This document shows, piece by piece, positions 1 to 8,395 of a DNA stretch of 47,818 bases. Below the pieces are notes generated by a model. The model made no database searches, was not told the DNA's origin, and saw nothing but the letters and a program-made list of their open reading frames with translations. This DNA comes from an uncultured Oscillospiraceae bacterium (GTDB taxonomy: Bacteria; Bacillota; Clostridia; Oscillospirales; Ruminococcaceae). Location of the stretch: positions 1 through 47,818 of the forward strand of contig CASFKY010000014.1 in the NCBI GenBank assembly GCA_949295465.1, given 5' to 3'. The translations under genes were made by a program, and so were the position numbers. The stretch's first letter is position 1; each line of letters opens with the position of its first letter.

Positions 1-2
1 CC

Positions 3-437
3 AGCGCCAGCGGGTACCTGCACCTTCTGCCCGCCATCGTCTTTGTGATCGCGGTGTTCCTCAGCTTCTCCACCGGCACTTCCTGGGGCACCTTCGGCAT
101 CCTCATCCCCATCGTGGTCTATGCCTTCCAGGGCAATCTGGACAATGAGATCATGATCATCGCCATCTCCGCCTGCATGGCCGGCTCGGTGGCCGGCGAC
201 CACTGCTCGCCCATCTCCGACACCACCATCATGGCCTCGGCGGGCGCCCAGTGCGACCACATGAACCATGTGTCCACCCAGCTGCCCTATGTGGCGGTGG
301 TCACGGCGGTGAGTTTTGTGTGCTACCTCATCACCGGCCTGGTGCAGAGCGCCTACATCATGCTGCCGGCGGCCATCCTTCTGATGGTGCTGGTGCTGCT
401 GGTGATCCGGCAGCTGGTGAAAAATCGCCGGGCATAA
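3..437 (+). CDS. NhaC-family Na+/H+ antiporter, C-terminal part (5' end outside window)
   Basis: The reading frame is open from the first bases of the window and ends at TAA 435-437, giving 144 residues of what would be a protein of about 450-500. Hydrophobic segments, the G-T-S-W-G-T-F-G stretch and the motif SVAGDHCSPISDTTIMASAG are typical of the C-terminal half of NhaC/YqkI-type membrane antiporters, which exchange Na+ for H+ (some relatives exchange malate and lactate). The last helix is followed by a short basic tail (KNRRA). Family is well supported; the exchanged substrate cannot be told from this fragment. A strong terminator follows at 454-484, so the next gene is a separate unit. 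Confidence 0.88.
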   Translation, partial: SASGYLHLLPAIVFVIAVFLSFSTGTSWGTFGILIPIVVYAFQGNLDNEIMIIAISACMAGSVAGDHCSPISDTTIMASAGAQCDHMNHVSTQLPYVAVVTAVSFVCYLITGLVQSAYIMLPAAILLMVLVLLVIRQLVKNRRA

Positions 438-453
438 GAATCACTGCTTTTTT

Positions 454-484
454 GCGGGGCTGCCGGTGGCAGCCCCGCTTTTTT
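454..484 (+). terminator. intrinsic terminator after the NhaC-type gene
   Basis: Perfect inverted repeat GCGGGGCTGCC / GGCAGCCCCGC with a three-base loop, followed directly by six T residues. Confidence 0.9.
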
Positions 485-538
485 CAGCGGCCCCGGCCCT
501 TTTGGGGCCGGCTGCAATCGAAAGAGGAGGAAGATCGA

Positions 539-1489
539 ATGGCAAAAAAGATCCTGACCGCAGGCGAGCCCATGGGGCTGTTCATTGCCCGGGAGGAGGC
601 GCCCCTGGAGGCGGTGGAGACCTTTGCCGCCTCGGTGGCCGGGGCCGAGTTCAACGTGGCGGTGGGGCTGAGCCGGCTGGGGCACCGGGCGGGCTACCTC
701 ACCAAGCTGGGGCAGGACCCCTTTGGCCGGCGGATTCTGCGGGTGATGGCCGAAAACGGCATCGACACCTCCCTCACCACCCGGACAGAGGAGCGGCCCA
801 CCGGCTTTATGCTGAAAAGCCGCACCAGCAGGGGAGACCCGGACATCTATTACTACCGGAAAGGCTCGGCGGCCTCCACCCTCTGCCCAAAGGACCTGGC
901 GGGGCTGGACCTGGGGCAATGGGATGCGCTGCACCTCACCGGCATCCTGCCCGCCCTCTCCCCGTCCTGCTTTGAAGCCAGCCTCACCCTGATAAAAAAA
1001 GCCCGGCAGTTGGGGGTGCCCGTCTTTTTTGACCCCAACCTGCGGCCTCAGCTCTGGCCCGGCCAGGAGGTCATGGTCCGCCAGCTGAACCGCCTGGCCG
1101 CTCTGGCCGACTATGTGCTGCCCGGCGTCCGGGAGGGACAGATCCTCTGCGGCAGCGCCGACCCGGAAGAGATCGGCCGGTTTTACCTGGACAAGGGGGT
1201 GCGGGCGGTGTTCGTCAAGACCGGCGCCAAGGGGGCCAGGGTCTGCACCCGGCAGGGGAGCTTCGGGGTGAAGGCCTATCCGCCCCGCCGCATCGTGGAC
1301 ACGGTGGGCGCGGGGGACGGATTTGCGGTGGGAGTCATCAGCGGCCTGCTGGAAGGGCTGGACCCGGCCAAAGCGGCACAAAGGGGCTGCGCCATCGGCA
1401 CCATGCAGATCATGAACGCCGGCGACAATGAGGGGCTGCCCACCCGCGCCGGGCTGGAAAAGTTCATGGCGGAAAACCGGCAGGCCTGA
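539..1489 (+). CDS. kdgK: PfkB-family sugar kinase, probable 2-dehydro-3-deoxygluconokinase
   Basis: A 316-residue ribokinase/PfkB-fold protein. The C-terminal signature DTVGAGDGFAVGV contains the catalytic Asp of GAGD; the N-terminal part has the glycine-rich sugar-binding strand (GAEFNVAVGLSRLG) and the sequence FDPNLRPQLW, common in KdgK proteins. The expected reaction is ATP-dependent phosphorylation of 2-keto-3-deoxygluconate in hexuronate breakdown; other sugar kinases of the family (fructokinase-like) cannot be excluded. ATG 539 is chosen because AGAGGAGG lies about 9 bases upstream; the open frame extends further upstream only through the preceding terminator. No other uronate gene is adjacent, so context does not confirm the substrate. 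Confidence 0.85.
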   Translation: MAKKILTAGEPMGLFIAREEAPLEAVETFAASVAGAEFNVAVGLSRLGHRAGYLTKLGQDPFGRRILRVMAENGIDTSLTTRTEERPTGFMLKSRTSRGDPDIYYYRKGSAASTLCPKDLAGLDLGQWDALHLTGILPALSPSCFEASLTLIKKARQLGVPVFFDPNLRPQLWPGQEVMVRQLNRLAALADYVLPGVREGQILCGSADPEEIGRFYLDKGVRAVFVKTGAKGARVCTRQGSFGVKAYPPRRIVDTVGAGDGFAVGVISGLLEGLDPAKAAQRGCAIGTMQIMNAGDNEGLPTRAGLEKFMAENRQA

Positions 1490-1520
1490 AAAGTCCCCCC
1501 AAAAAATTTTTTCTTTGGCC

Positions 1521-1549
1521 TTGACAGCCGCAAAATAGAGGACTATAAT
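1521..1549 (+). promoter_or_regulatory. sigma-70/SigA promoter of the T-box transcript
   Basis: TTGACA at 1521-1526 and TATAAT at 1544-1549 with a 17-base spacer: perfect consensus at both elements. Transcription would begin near 1556, just before the T-box Stem I. Confidence 0.92.
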
Positions 1550-1555
1550 CCGAAA

Positions 1556-1839
1556 CAAAGAAATATTCGGCTATGACGAGAAAAGTACCAGGGTGAAACG
1601 TCCAGAGAGCTGCCGGCCGGTGCAAGGCAGTACGGGAAGCCCCAGGGAAGATCCTCTCCGAGCTTTTGGGCTGAAAGCGTAACGCCGCGTAAGTCCAGAC
1701 GGTTGACCCCCGTTATCTCAGGTCGCGCATTGTTGGATGCGCATGGAGCGGTCGGCCTTTGTGCCGGCAATAAGAGTGGTACCGCAGGGGTTGTCCAAGA
1801 CCTTTGTCTCTTAAGCACAAGAGACAAAGGTCTTTTTTT
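1556..1839 (+). promoter_or_regulatory. T-box riboswitch leader, predicted isoleucine (AUC) specifier
   Basis: All landmarks of a T-box are present. A GA/K-turn-like ATGACGAGA start is followed by AGTA opposite the specifier loop, the AGAGAG bulge, the GGTGCAA distal loop and GGGAAG-ATC-C, where the GAA-N-codon spacing puts ATC (1651-1653) as specifier. The lower helix GAGA/TCTC and upper helix CCAGGG/CCCAGG (one A-A mismatch) bracket this loop. The T-box sequence AGAGTGGTACCGC has the bulge TGGT (1777-1780), which pairs with an ACCA tRNA end, consistent with the A discriminator of tRNA-Ile. A 14-bp stem (1797-1810 with 1821-1834) followed by a T-run is the terminator. Uncharged tRNA-Ile would allow read-through into the transporter gene. 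Confidence 0.93.
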
Positions 1840-1916
1840 ATCCCCACCGGCTTCCTCCTTTTTGGCCATCTCCGAATATTTCGCACATTTTCTGCCAAAA
1901 GAAAGGAAGAAACAAG

Positions 1917-2867
1917 ATGAAAGCATTGGAAAAACTCAGCGACCTGGTAGGCAAATATATGGCCGTCATCGTCATCCTGGTGGCAGCCCTGGCACTGCTG
2001 TCGCCCCAGACCGTCAGCTTCCTCAAAACCAGCTATGTGAACCCCCTGCTGGGTCTGGTCATGTTCGGCATGGGCCTCACCCTCAAGCCCGCCGACTTCA
2101 AGGTGGTGTTCAGCCGCCCCAAGGACGTGCTGATCGGCTGTGCCTCCCAGTTTGTGATCATGCCGCTGCTGGCCTTTTTGCTCACCAAGGTGTTCCAGCT
2201 CTCCCCTGAGCTGGCCGTGGGCGTCATCCTGGTGGGCACCTGCCCCGGCGGCACTTCCTCCAACGTGATGACCTACCTGTCCAAAGGGGATGTGGCCCTG
2301 TCGGTGGGCATGACCTCCGTCTCCACCATCCTGGCGCCCTTCCTCACCCCGCTGCTCACCCTGCTGTACGCGGGCCAGCGGGTTGAGGTGAACGTGGTGA
2401 GCATGTTCGTCTCCATTGTGGAAGTGGTGCTGCTGCCCATCCTGCTGGGCTTCGTGATCAACCGGTTCTTCCACTCCTTCACCCAGAACGCCGTCCGGGT
2501 TCTGCCTCTGATCTCCACCACCGCCATTGTGGCCATCGTGGCCGCGGTGGTCTCGGCCAACTCTGCCAAGATCCTCACCTCCGGGCTGCTGATCCTGGTG
2601 GTGGTCATCCTCCACAACCTGCTGGGCTACGCCGCCGGCTACATGGTGGCCCGGCTGCTCAAGCTGGACACCGCCAAGTGCCGGGCCATCTCCATCGAGG
2701 TGGGCATGCAGAACTCCGGCCTGGCCACCAGCCTGGCCACCACCCACTTTGCCCAGTACCCCCTGGCCACCATCCCCGGCGCGGTGTTCTCGGTATGGCA
2801 CAACATCTCCGGCGCCATCCTGGCCAACATCTTTGCCCGCACCGCCGACAAGGCCGACCAGCACTGA
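1917..2867 (+). CDS. BASS-family (bile acid:sodium symporter-like) transporter under T-box control
   Basis: A 316-residue polytopic membrane protein with about nine or ten hydrophobic helices. Family motifs GMGLTLKPADF and GTCPGGTSSNVMTYLSKGD are characteristic of the bile acid:Na+ symporter superfamily. Bacterial members move small organic anions such as pantothenate precursors or 2-oxo acids with Na+; true bile acid transport is only one option. The gene is the sole one behind the T-box and is followed by a terminator, so it is expected to respond to isoleucine starvation. That suggests, as inference, a role in importing a branched-chain amino acid precursor or 2-oxo acid. The ATG is 8 bases after AGGAAG. 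Confidence 0.92.
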   Translation: MKALEKLSDLVGKYMAVIVILVAALALLSPQTVSFLKTSYVNPLLGLVMFGMGLTLKPADFKVVFSRPKDVLIGCASQFVIMPLLAFLLTKVFQLSPELAVGVILVGTCPGGTSSNVMTYLSKGDVALSVGMTSVSTILAPFLTPLLTLLYAGQRVEVNVVSMFVSIVEVVLLPILLGFVINRFFHSFTQNAVRVLPLISTTAIVAIVAAVVSANSAKILTSGLLILVVVILHNLLGYAAGYMVARLLKLDTAKCRAISIEVGMQNSGLATSLATTHFAQYPLATIPGAVFSVWHNISGAILANIFARTADKADQH

Positions 2868-2885
2868 GCGGCCCCAAAGCGAAAA

Positions 2886-2925
2886 AAGAGCGCCCTGCCC
2901 CCGCAAAGGGGCAGGGCGCTCTTTT
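2886..2925 (+). terminator. intrinsic terminator after BASS transporter
   Basis: Long stem GAGCGCCCTGCCCC / GGGGCAGGGCGCTC with a short loop, preceded by an A-run and followed by TTTT, so it could act in both directions between the convergent genes. Confidence 0.88.
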
Positions 2926-2983
2926 CCATATCTTACTATATCATATCTTACTATATAAAGTATAAAGAGGATAAAGAGGGGCG

Positions 2984-3400
2984 TCAGGAGGCGGCTTCGG
3001 CCCAGCGGCAGATCTCCTCCACCGCCTCCTCCACCAGCCGGCTCATGGAGAGGGCGGGCATGCCGGCAATGCGGGTGCTGCACTGGTCAAAGGGCAGCAG
3101 CAGCTTGCGGGCGGGGCTTCGGGCCACGGCGGCGGCCATGGCGGGAGTGATCTCCCCCAGCAGGGCGTCGGCCAGCACGATGCCCAGCGGCCCCACGATC
3201 AGCTGGGCGCTGCGGCAGCAGACAATCACCGAGTTTTCCCCGGTGGCGCTGTGGTGGGGCGAGGCTTTGAGCATGGCCTGGGTGGCCATGGCATTGGTGC
3301 CCACCGCGGTGATCTCGGCCTGGGGCAGCCGGGGACGCAGGGCCTCAATGAGCAGCCGGCCCACCCGGCCGCCCTGACCGTCGATGATGAGGATCTTCAT
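2984..3400 (-). CDS. DUF3842 family protein
   Basis: A 138-residue protein starting MKILIIDGQGGRVGRLL, a Rossmann-like glycine-rich N terminus typical of the DUF3842 family, whose function is unknown. The ATG at 3400 is preferred because GAAAGGA lies 8 bases upstream; the open frame reaches further but with no better start. The rest is a small alpha/beta domain with the conserved stretch VGPLGIVLADALLGEITPA. It is divergent from the aromatic operon promoter and convergent with the BASS transporter, so it is probably monocistronic. No function is assigned. Confidence 0.82.
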   Translation of the reverse strand: MKILIIDGQGGRVGRLLIEALRPRLPQAEITAVGTNAMATQAMLKASPHHSATGENSVIVCCRSAQLIVGPLGIVLADALLGEITPAMAAAVARSPARKLLLPFDQCSTRIAGMPALSMSRLVEEAVEEICRWAEAAS

Positions 3401-3526
3401 GGGGAAATTCCTTTCTATGCAAAAGGCCGGGCGGGGCCCGGCAAAACACGGGGCGAACAGCCCCATTATACCCCAAAAACTGCCGCACAGGCAACCGAAA
3501 GGGGGCAGCGGAGACGGGGGTTGCCA

Positions 3527-3555
3527 TTGTTTCGTGTGTCGCTTTGTGCTATAAT
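3527..3555 (+). promoter_or_regulatory. promoter of the aromatic amino acid operon
   Basis: Extended -10 TGCTATAAT (TATAAT at 3550-3555) with a weak -35 TTGTTT at 3527-3532, 17-base spacer. A small hairpin TACCG-TTTT-CGGTA lies in the roughly 75-base leader; no T-box or attenuator is visible. Confidence 0.72.
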
Positions 3556-3633
3556 TTTTCTGATTCCCCGTAAAGTACCGTTTTCGGTATTCAATTCAGA
3601 GGGAGAGAATGAAAGAGAAGGGGAGAAGTGCGC

Positions 3634-4704
3634 ATGGATCAACTGGAGCAGGCCCGTCTGCTCATCGACGACGTGGACGCCAAAATGGCCGAGCTGTTTG
3701 AGCGGCGGATGGAGGCGGTGGCTCAGGTCATCCGCTACAAGCGGGAGCATGGGATGCCCATCCTGGACAGCGGCCGGGAAAAGCAGGTCATCGAAAAGAA
3801 CACCGCCCGCCTGAAAAAGCAGGAGCTGAAACCCTACTTTGAGGACTTCCTCAAGGAGGAGATGGCTCTTTCCCGCCAGTACCAGGCCGCTGTGCTGGGG
3901 CGGGACACCGTGGCCTACCAGGGGGTGGAGGGGGCTTTCACCCACATTGCCCTGATGCACCTGTTCCCCCGGGGGCGGGCCCTGGCCTGCAACAGCTGGG
4001 GGGACGTGTTCCAGGCGGTGGAGGAGGGCCGGGCCGCCCGCGGGGTGCTGCCCTTTGAGAACAGCCACGCCGGGGACGTGAGCGATGTGCTGGATCTGTG
4101 CTACGCCCATAAGGACCTGTTTGTGGTGGAGGTGTACGACCTGCCGGTGAGCCAGAACCTGCTGGTACTGCCCGGCACCAAGCTCTCGGAGATCACCGAC
4201 GTGTACAGCCACCCCCAGGCCATCCACCAGAGCGAAAAATTCCTCAAGAGCGTGGGGCTGCCCTGCCACAGCTGGGGCAACACCGCCACGGCGGCCAAAT
4301 ATGTGGCCGAGACCGGGGACAAGACCAAGGCGGCCATCGCCAGCCCCGAGACGGCCAAGCTGTACGGGCTGGAGGTGCTGGTGCCCAACATCAACACCGA
4401 CGGGGACAACACCACCCGCTTTATTGTGATCGGCCGGGAAAAGCCCACCGACGGCAATCGGTTCAGCCTTCTGTTCACGGTGGACAACAAGCCCGGCACC
4501 CTGGCCCAGGTGATCCAGATCATCGCGGCCGCCGGCTTCAATATGGAGTGCATCAAGAGCCGGCCCCGGCCCCGGCATCCCTTTGAATACTATTTTTATA
4601 CCGAGCTGGTGGGCAGCCCCAACGAGGAGGCCGCCCAGAGCCTGCTGAACAGCCTGGAGGCCGTCTGCCGGGGCGTGCGGCTGCTGGGCATCTACACCCG
4701 CTGA
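3634..4704 (+). CDS. pheA: Bifunctional chorismate mutase / prephenate dehydratase
   Basis: A 356-residue P-protein that converts chorismate to prephenate and then phenylpyruvate. Domains in order: AroQ-type chorismate mutase helices at about 1-85; prephenate dehydratase at about 92-270, beginning VAYQGVEGAFTHIA and including the catalytic TTRF motif; and a C-terminal ACT domain at about 275-356 with the SRP element of the Phe-binding site, which implies feedback inhibition by phenylalanine. ATG 3634 is chosen because AAGGGGAG ends 8 bases before it; the in-frame GTG at 3628 is too close to that site. First gene of the aro operon; 36 bases separate it from aroB. Confidence 0.97.
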   Translation: MDQLEQARLLIDDVDAKMAELFERRMEAVAQVIRYKREHGMPILDSGREKQVIEKNTARLKKQELKPYFEDFLKEEMALSRQYQAAVLGRDTVAYQGVEGAFTHIALMHLFPRGRALACNSWGDVFQAVEEGRAARGVLPFENSHAGDVSDVLDLCYAHKDLFVVEVYDLPVSQNLLVLPGTKLSEITDVYSHPQAIHQSEKFLKSVGLPCHSWGNTATAAKYVAETGDKTKAAIASPETAKLYGLEVLVPNINTDGDNTTRFIVIGREKPTDGNRFSLLFTVDNKPGTLAQVIQIIAAAGFNMECIKSRPRPRHPFEYYFYTELVGSPNEEAAQSLLNSLEAVCRGVRLLGIYTR

Positions 4705-4740
4705 GGCGGGCGCTGCCGAAAAAAGTAAGGGGAGAGAAGT

Positions 4741-5817
4741 ATGAGTATGAAATTGTCCATGAGCCTTGGCAAACGCAGCTATGACATCATCATCAAGCGG
4801 GGTACCCTGGGCCGGGCGGGCCAGCTGTGCGATCTGACCCACCGCAAGGTGTTTATCCTCACCGACAGCGGGGTGCCCGAGACCTTCTCCAAGACCATTC
4901 TGGACCAGTGCGCCGACGGCACCATCTACACCGTGCCCCAGGGGGAGGGCTCCAAGAGCCTGGCCGTCTACGACAAGGTGGCCCGGGCCATGCTGGCCTT
5001 TGGCTGCGACCGCACCAGCCTGGTGATCGGCGTGGGCGGCGGCATGATCGGGGACCTGGCCGGCTTCTGCGCCGCCACCTACATGCGGGGCATCGACTTC
5101 ATCAACTGCCCCACCACAAGCCTGTCCCAGTTTGACTCCTCCATCGGCGGCAAGGTGGCGGTGGATCTGGGAGACACCAAGAACATCCTGGGGGCCTTCT
5201 GGCAGCCCAAGCTGGTGCTCATCGACCCGGACACCCTGGATACCCTGCCCCGCCGCCAGTTTGTGAACGGGCTGGCCGAGAGCATCAAGATGAGCCTGTT
5301 CGGGGATGAGGAGCTCTTTGAGATGTACGAGGAGGGCAAGGAGGAAGAGGAGATCGAGGAGATCATCTACCGCAGCCTCTGCATCAAGAAGAAGATCGTG
5401 GAGGAAGACGAGACCGAAAAGGGCAACCGGGCGGTGCTGAACCTGGGCCACACCCTGGGCCACGGCATTGAGGCGGTGAAGGGCATCCGGGGCCGGCGCA
5501 CCCGGGGGCTGTACCACGGGGAGTGCATCGCCCTGGGTCTGCTGCCCATGGTGGAGGACCCGGCCCTGGTCAAGCGGATCAAGGCGGTGTACCGCCGGCT
5601 GGGCCTGCCCACCCGCACCGGGTACGACAAGGCCAAGGCCTACGAGGCCATGACCCACGACAAGAAGAGCCGGGGCAGCACGGTGCGCCTGGTGAAGGTG
5701 CCCCGGCTGGGCAGCTACCGCATCGACACGGTGCCCCGGCAGGAGCTGAAAAACCTGGCCGAGGGTTTGCCCCTCACCCCGGTGCTGGCTGCCGGGGAGG
5801 AAAATCCCCAGGCCTGA
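4741..5817 (+). CDS. aroB: 3-dehydroquinate synthase
   Basis: A 358-residue NAD- and metal-dependent enzyme converting DAHP to 3-dehydroquinate, second step of the shikimate pathway. Visible features are the NAD-binding GVGGGMIGDLAGFCA, the substrate-site DSSIGGKVAVDL, and the metal-ligand regions NGLAESIK, LGHTLGHGIE and YHGECIALGL. The usual PTT-L-L-A-Q-V-D sequence reads PTTSLSQFD here, a mild divergence that leaves the catalytic positions intact. SD AGGGGAGA is 6 bases upstream of the ATG. It lies 30 bases before aroC. Confidence 0.97.
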   Translation: MSMKLSMSLGKRSYDIIIKRGTLGRAGQLCDLTHRKVFILTDSGVPETFSKTILDQCADGTIYTVPQGEGSKSLAVYDKVARAMLAFGCDRTSLVIGVGGGMIGDLAGFCAATYMRGIDFINCPTTSLSQFDSSIGGKVAVDLGDTKNILGAFWQPKLVLIDPDTLDTLPRRQFVNGLAESIKMSLFGDEELFEMYEEGKEEEEIEEIIYRSLCIKKKIVEEDETEKGNRAVLNLGHTLGHGIEAVKGIRGRRTRGLYHGECIALGLLPMVEDPALVKRIKAVYRRLGLPTRTGYDKAKAYEAMTHDKKSRGSTVRLVKVPRLGSYRIDTVPRQELKNLAEGLPLTPVLAAGEENPQA

Positions 5818-5847
5818 GGTCTGGATGCCTGAGATAGGAAAACAACC

Positions 5848-6963
5848 ATGAAGAATACCTTTGGAAATCAGGTGAGCCTCACCATCTTCGGGGAGAGCCA
5901 CGGCCCCGCTATCGGCGCGGTGCTGGACGGGCTGGCCGCCGGCCTGCCGGTGGACGAGGCCCATATCGCCCGCTGGATGGACCGGCGCCGGGCCCGGGGC
6001 GACGGGCTGTCCACCTCCCGCAAGGAGCCGGATCAGGTGCGCTTTCTCAGCGGCGTATACAACGGCCGCACCACCGGCACAGCCCTCGCCCTGATGATCG
6101 AGAACACCGCCCAGCGCAGCGGCGACTATGCCAAGACCGCCGGCCTGGCCCGGCCCGGCCATGCGGACTACACCGCCCATGTGAAATACCAGGGCTTTGA
6201 GGATTTCCGGGGCGGCGGCCATTTTTCGGGCCGGCTCACGGCTCCCCTGGTGGCGGCGGGGGCTCTGTGCCAGAGCATCCTGGCGGCCAAGGGGGTGCGC
6301 ATCGGCACCCACCTGTACCGGCTGGCCGGGCTGGATGACGCCCCCTTTGCCGGGAGTGAAGAAAAGCTGGCCGCCCAGCTGGATGAGCTGGAAAAACGGG
6401 AGGGCTTTGCCCTTTTGGACCCCTCCCGGGAGGAAGAGATGAAGGCGGCGGTGCGGGCCGCCTCCGCCGAAGGGGACAGCGTGGGAGGCATCCTGGAGAC
6501 GGCGGTGCTGGGCCTGCCCGCAGGGGTGGGAGAGCCCTTCTTTGACAGTGCCGAGAGCATCCTGTCCCATCTGCTCTTTTCCATCCCGGCGGTGAAAGGG
6601 GTGGAATTTGGGGACGGCTTTGCCCTGGCGGACCAGAAGGGCAGCGGGGCCAATGACCCCCTGGCGGTGCGGGGGGGCCGGGTGGTCACCCTCACCAACC
6701 ACAACGGGGGCATCAACGGGGGCATCACCAACGGCATGCCCCTGGTGTTCCGGGCGGCGTACAAGCCCACCCCCAGCATCTACAAGCGTCAGCACACGGT
6801 GGATCTGGCCACCCTCACCGAGGCAGAGCTTCAGATCCAGGGCCGGCACGACCCGTCCATCGTGCCCCGGGCCGCGGTGGTCCAGTCGGCGGCGGCGGCC
6901 TTCGGCCTTTTGGACCTGCTCACCGCCCGCTTGGACACACTCTGGCAGAGGGAGGGATTCTGA
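5848..6963 (+). CDS. aroC: Chorismate synthase
   Basis: A 371-residue FMN-dependent enzyme making chorismate from EPSP. The N terminus GNQVSLTIFGESHGPAIG carries the conserved GESHG histidine; the family segments RARGDGLSTSRKEPD and NGRTTGTALALMIEN, the GGHFSGRLTA stretch and a C-terminal GRHDPSIVPRA motif are all present. Length is usual for the family. Its TGA stop overlaps the ATG of the next gene (TGATG at 6961-6965), indicating translational coupling. Confidence 0.97.
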   Translation: MKNTFGNQVSLTIFGESHGPAIGAVLDGLAAGLPVDEAHIARWMDRRRARGDGLSTSRKEPDQVRFLSGVYNGRTTGTALALMIENTAQRSGDYAKTAGLARPGHADYTAHVKYQGFEDFRGGGHFSGRLTAPLVAAGALCQSILAAKGVRIGTHLYRLAGLDDAPFAGSEEKLAAQLDELEKREGFALLDPSREEEMKAAVRAASAEGDSVGGILETAVLGLPAGVGEPFFDSAESILSHLLFSIPAVKGVEFGDGFALADQKGSGANDPLAVRGGRVVTLTNHNGGINGGITNGMPLVFRAAYKPTPSIYKRQHTVDLATLTEAELQIQGRHDPSIVPRAAVVQSAAAAFGLLDLLTARLDTLWQREGF

Positions 6964-8207
6964 TGGAATACGGTCTGATCGGCAGCAAGCTGGGCCACAG
7001 CTACTCCAAGATCATCCACGAGCAGATCGGGGATTACACCTATGAGCTCCACCCCCTGCCCACCGAGGAAGAAGCCCGGGCTTTTCTGGAAAAGCGGGAC
7101 TTCAAGGCCATCAATGTGACCATCCCCTACAAGCAGCTGGTCATCCCCTACTGCGACGAGGTGGACGAGGGCGCCCGCAGCATCGGGGCGGTGAACACTC
7201 TGGTCAACCGGGGCGGCAGGCTGTACGGCTACAACACCGACTTCGGGGGTGTCTTGTACATGCTGGAGGCCCACGAAATCTCCCTCAAGGACAAAAAGGT
7301 GATGATCCTGGGCACCGGCGGCACCCACAATACGGTGGCCGCGGTCTGCCGCCATCTGGGCGCTGCCCGGGTGGAGACGGTGAGCCGCAGCGCCGGCGAG
7401 GGGCGGCTCAGCTATGACCAGGCCGCCCGGGACAGGGAGGTGCAGGTGGTGTTCAACACCACCCCGGCGGGGATGTACCCCCGCAACGGGGACTGCCTGC
7501 TGAACCTGGATGGGCTGGAAAGTCTGGAGGCGGTGGTGGATGTGGTGTACAATCCCTTCCGCACCGAGCTGCTTTTGCGGGCCGAGGAAAAGGGCGTCAA
7601 GGCGGTGTGCGGCTTTGAGATGCTGGTGGCCCAGGCGGTGCTGGCGGCCGAGCATTTCCTGGACAGGCCCCTGCCCCGGGAGCAGATTGGCGAAATTCAT
7701 AAAAAACTCAAGCTGGAATTGTGCAACATAAGCCTGATCGGGATGCCCTCCAGCGGCAAGAGTTCCCTGGGCAAATTGCTGGCCCGGCGGCTGGGCAAGC
7801 CCTTTGTGGACCTGGACGCCGAGCTGGAAAAGCGAGCCGGCAAGACCATCCCCCAGATCTTTGAAGAAGAGGGGGAGGCGGGCTTCCGGGCCCGGGAGGC
7901 GGCCCTGGCCGCCGAGTACGGCAAGGAGGGCGGCCGGGTGCTGAGCTGCGGCGGAGGGATCATCAAGACCCCCGGCAATGCCCACGCCCTGCGCCAGAAC
8001 GGGCCGGTGCTCTGGGTGCGCCGGCCGCTGGAGGCCCTGACGGTGGGGGGCGGCCGGCCCCTGAGCAGCAGCCGGGAGGCGCTGAGCCGGATGGAACAGG
8101 AGCGGGAGCCCCTGTACCGGGCGGCCTCCGACGCTTCGGTGGACAATGCCGGCACCCTGGAGCAGGCCCTGGAAGAGGCGGTGCGCCAGGTGGAGGGGCT
8201 GCTCTGA
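6963..8207 (+). CDS. aroE-aroK: Fused shikimate dehydrogenase - shikimate kinase
   Basis: A 414-residue bifunctional protein. Residues 1 to about 250 are shikimate dehydrogenase: GSKLGHSYSK shikimate site, NVTIPYK with the catalytic Lys near 57, and YNTDFGG with the catalytic Asp. The nucleotide loop reads GTGGTHNT rather than the common GAGGAAR. From about residue 255 a shikimate kinase follows, with Walker A GMPSSGKS (260-267), DLDAELEKRAG metal/shikimate Asp and the SCGGGI shikimate-binding loop. The enzyme would carry dehydroshikimate to shikimate 3-phosphate without release. The start overlaps the aroC stop by one base. A 188-base non-coding stretch without obvious signals separates it from aroF. 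Confidence 0.95.
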   Translation: MEYGLIGSKLGHSYSKIIHEQIGDYTYELHPLPTEEEARAFLEKRDFKAINVTIPYKQLVIPYCDEVDEGARSIGAVNTLVNRGGRLYGYNTDFGGVLYMLEAHEISLKDKKVMILGTGGTHNTVAAVCRHLGAARVETVSRSAGEGRLSYDQAARDREVQVVFNTTPAGMYPRNGDCLLNLDGLESLEAVVDVVYNPFRTELLLRAEEKGVKAVCGFEMLVAQAVLAAEHFLDRPLPREQIGEIHKKLKLELCNISLIGMPSSGKSSLGKLLARRLGKPFVDLDAELEKRAGKTIPQIFEEEGEAGFRAREAALAAEYGKEGGRVLSCGGGIIKTPGNAHALRQNGPVLWVRRPLEALTVGGGRPLSSSREALSRMEQEREPLYRAASDASVDNAGTLEQALEEAVRQVEGLL

Positions 8208-8395
8208 GGGTGGCGCCCTCGACACCCCAAAATCACACAGTTGAACGCCCTACGGGGCAGGAATAGCGGGCGGCGGCGGGCCAAGGGTGGCGCGCAGGCC
8301 GAGCCCCCCAGGCAAGGGGACCAAGCGGGCAGCCGGGACAGCCGGGGCCCGTGCCCAGGCGGCAAGAGATCAATAGAAAAGGAGAAAACACAAGA

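Noticed and set aside
3466-6849. Very long open frame on the minus strand opposite pheA-aroB-aroC
   Set aside because: It lies antisense to well-identified genes, consists of low-complexity Gly/His/Ala/Leu-rich sequence, and results from the high GC at third positions of the real genes. The same applies to the minus-strand frame at 7697-10990 and others.
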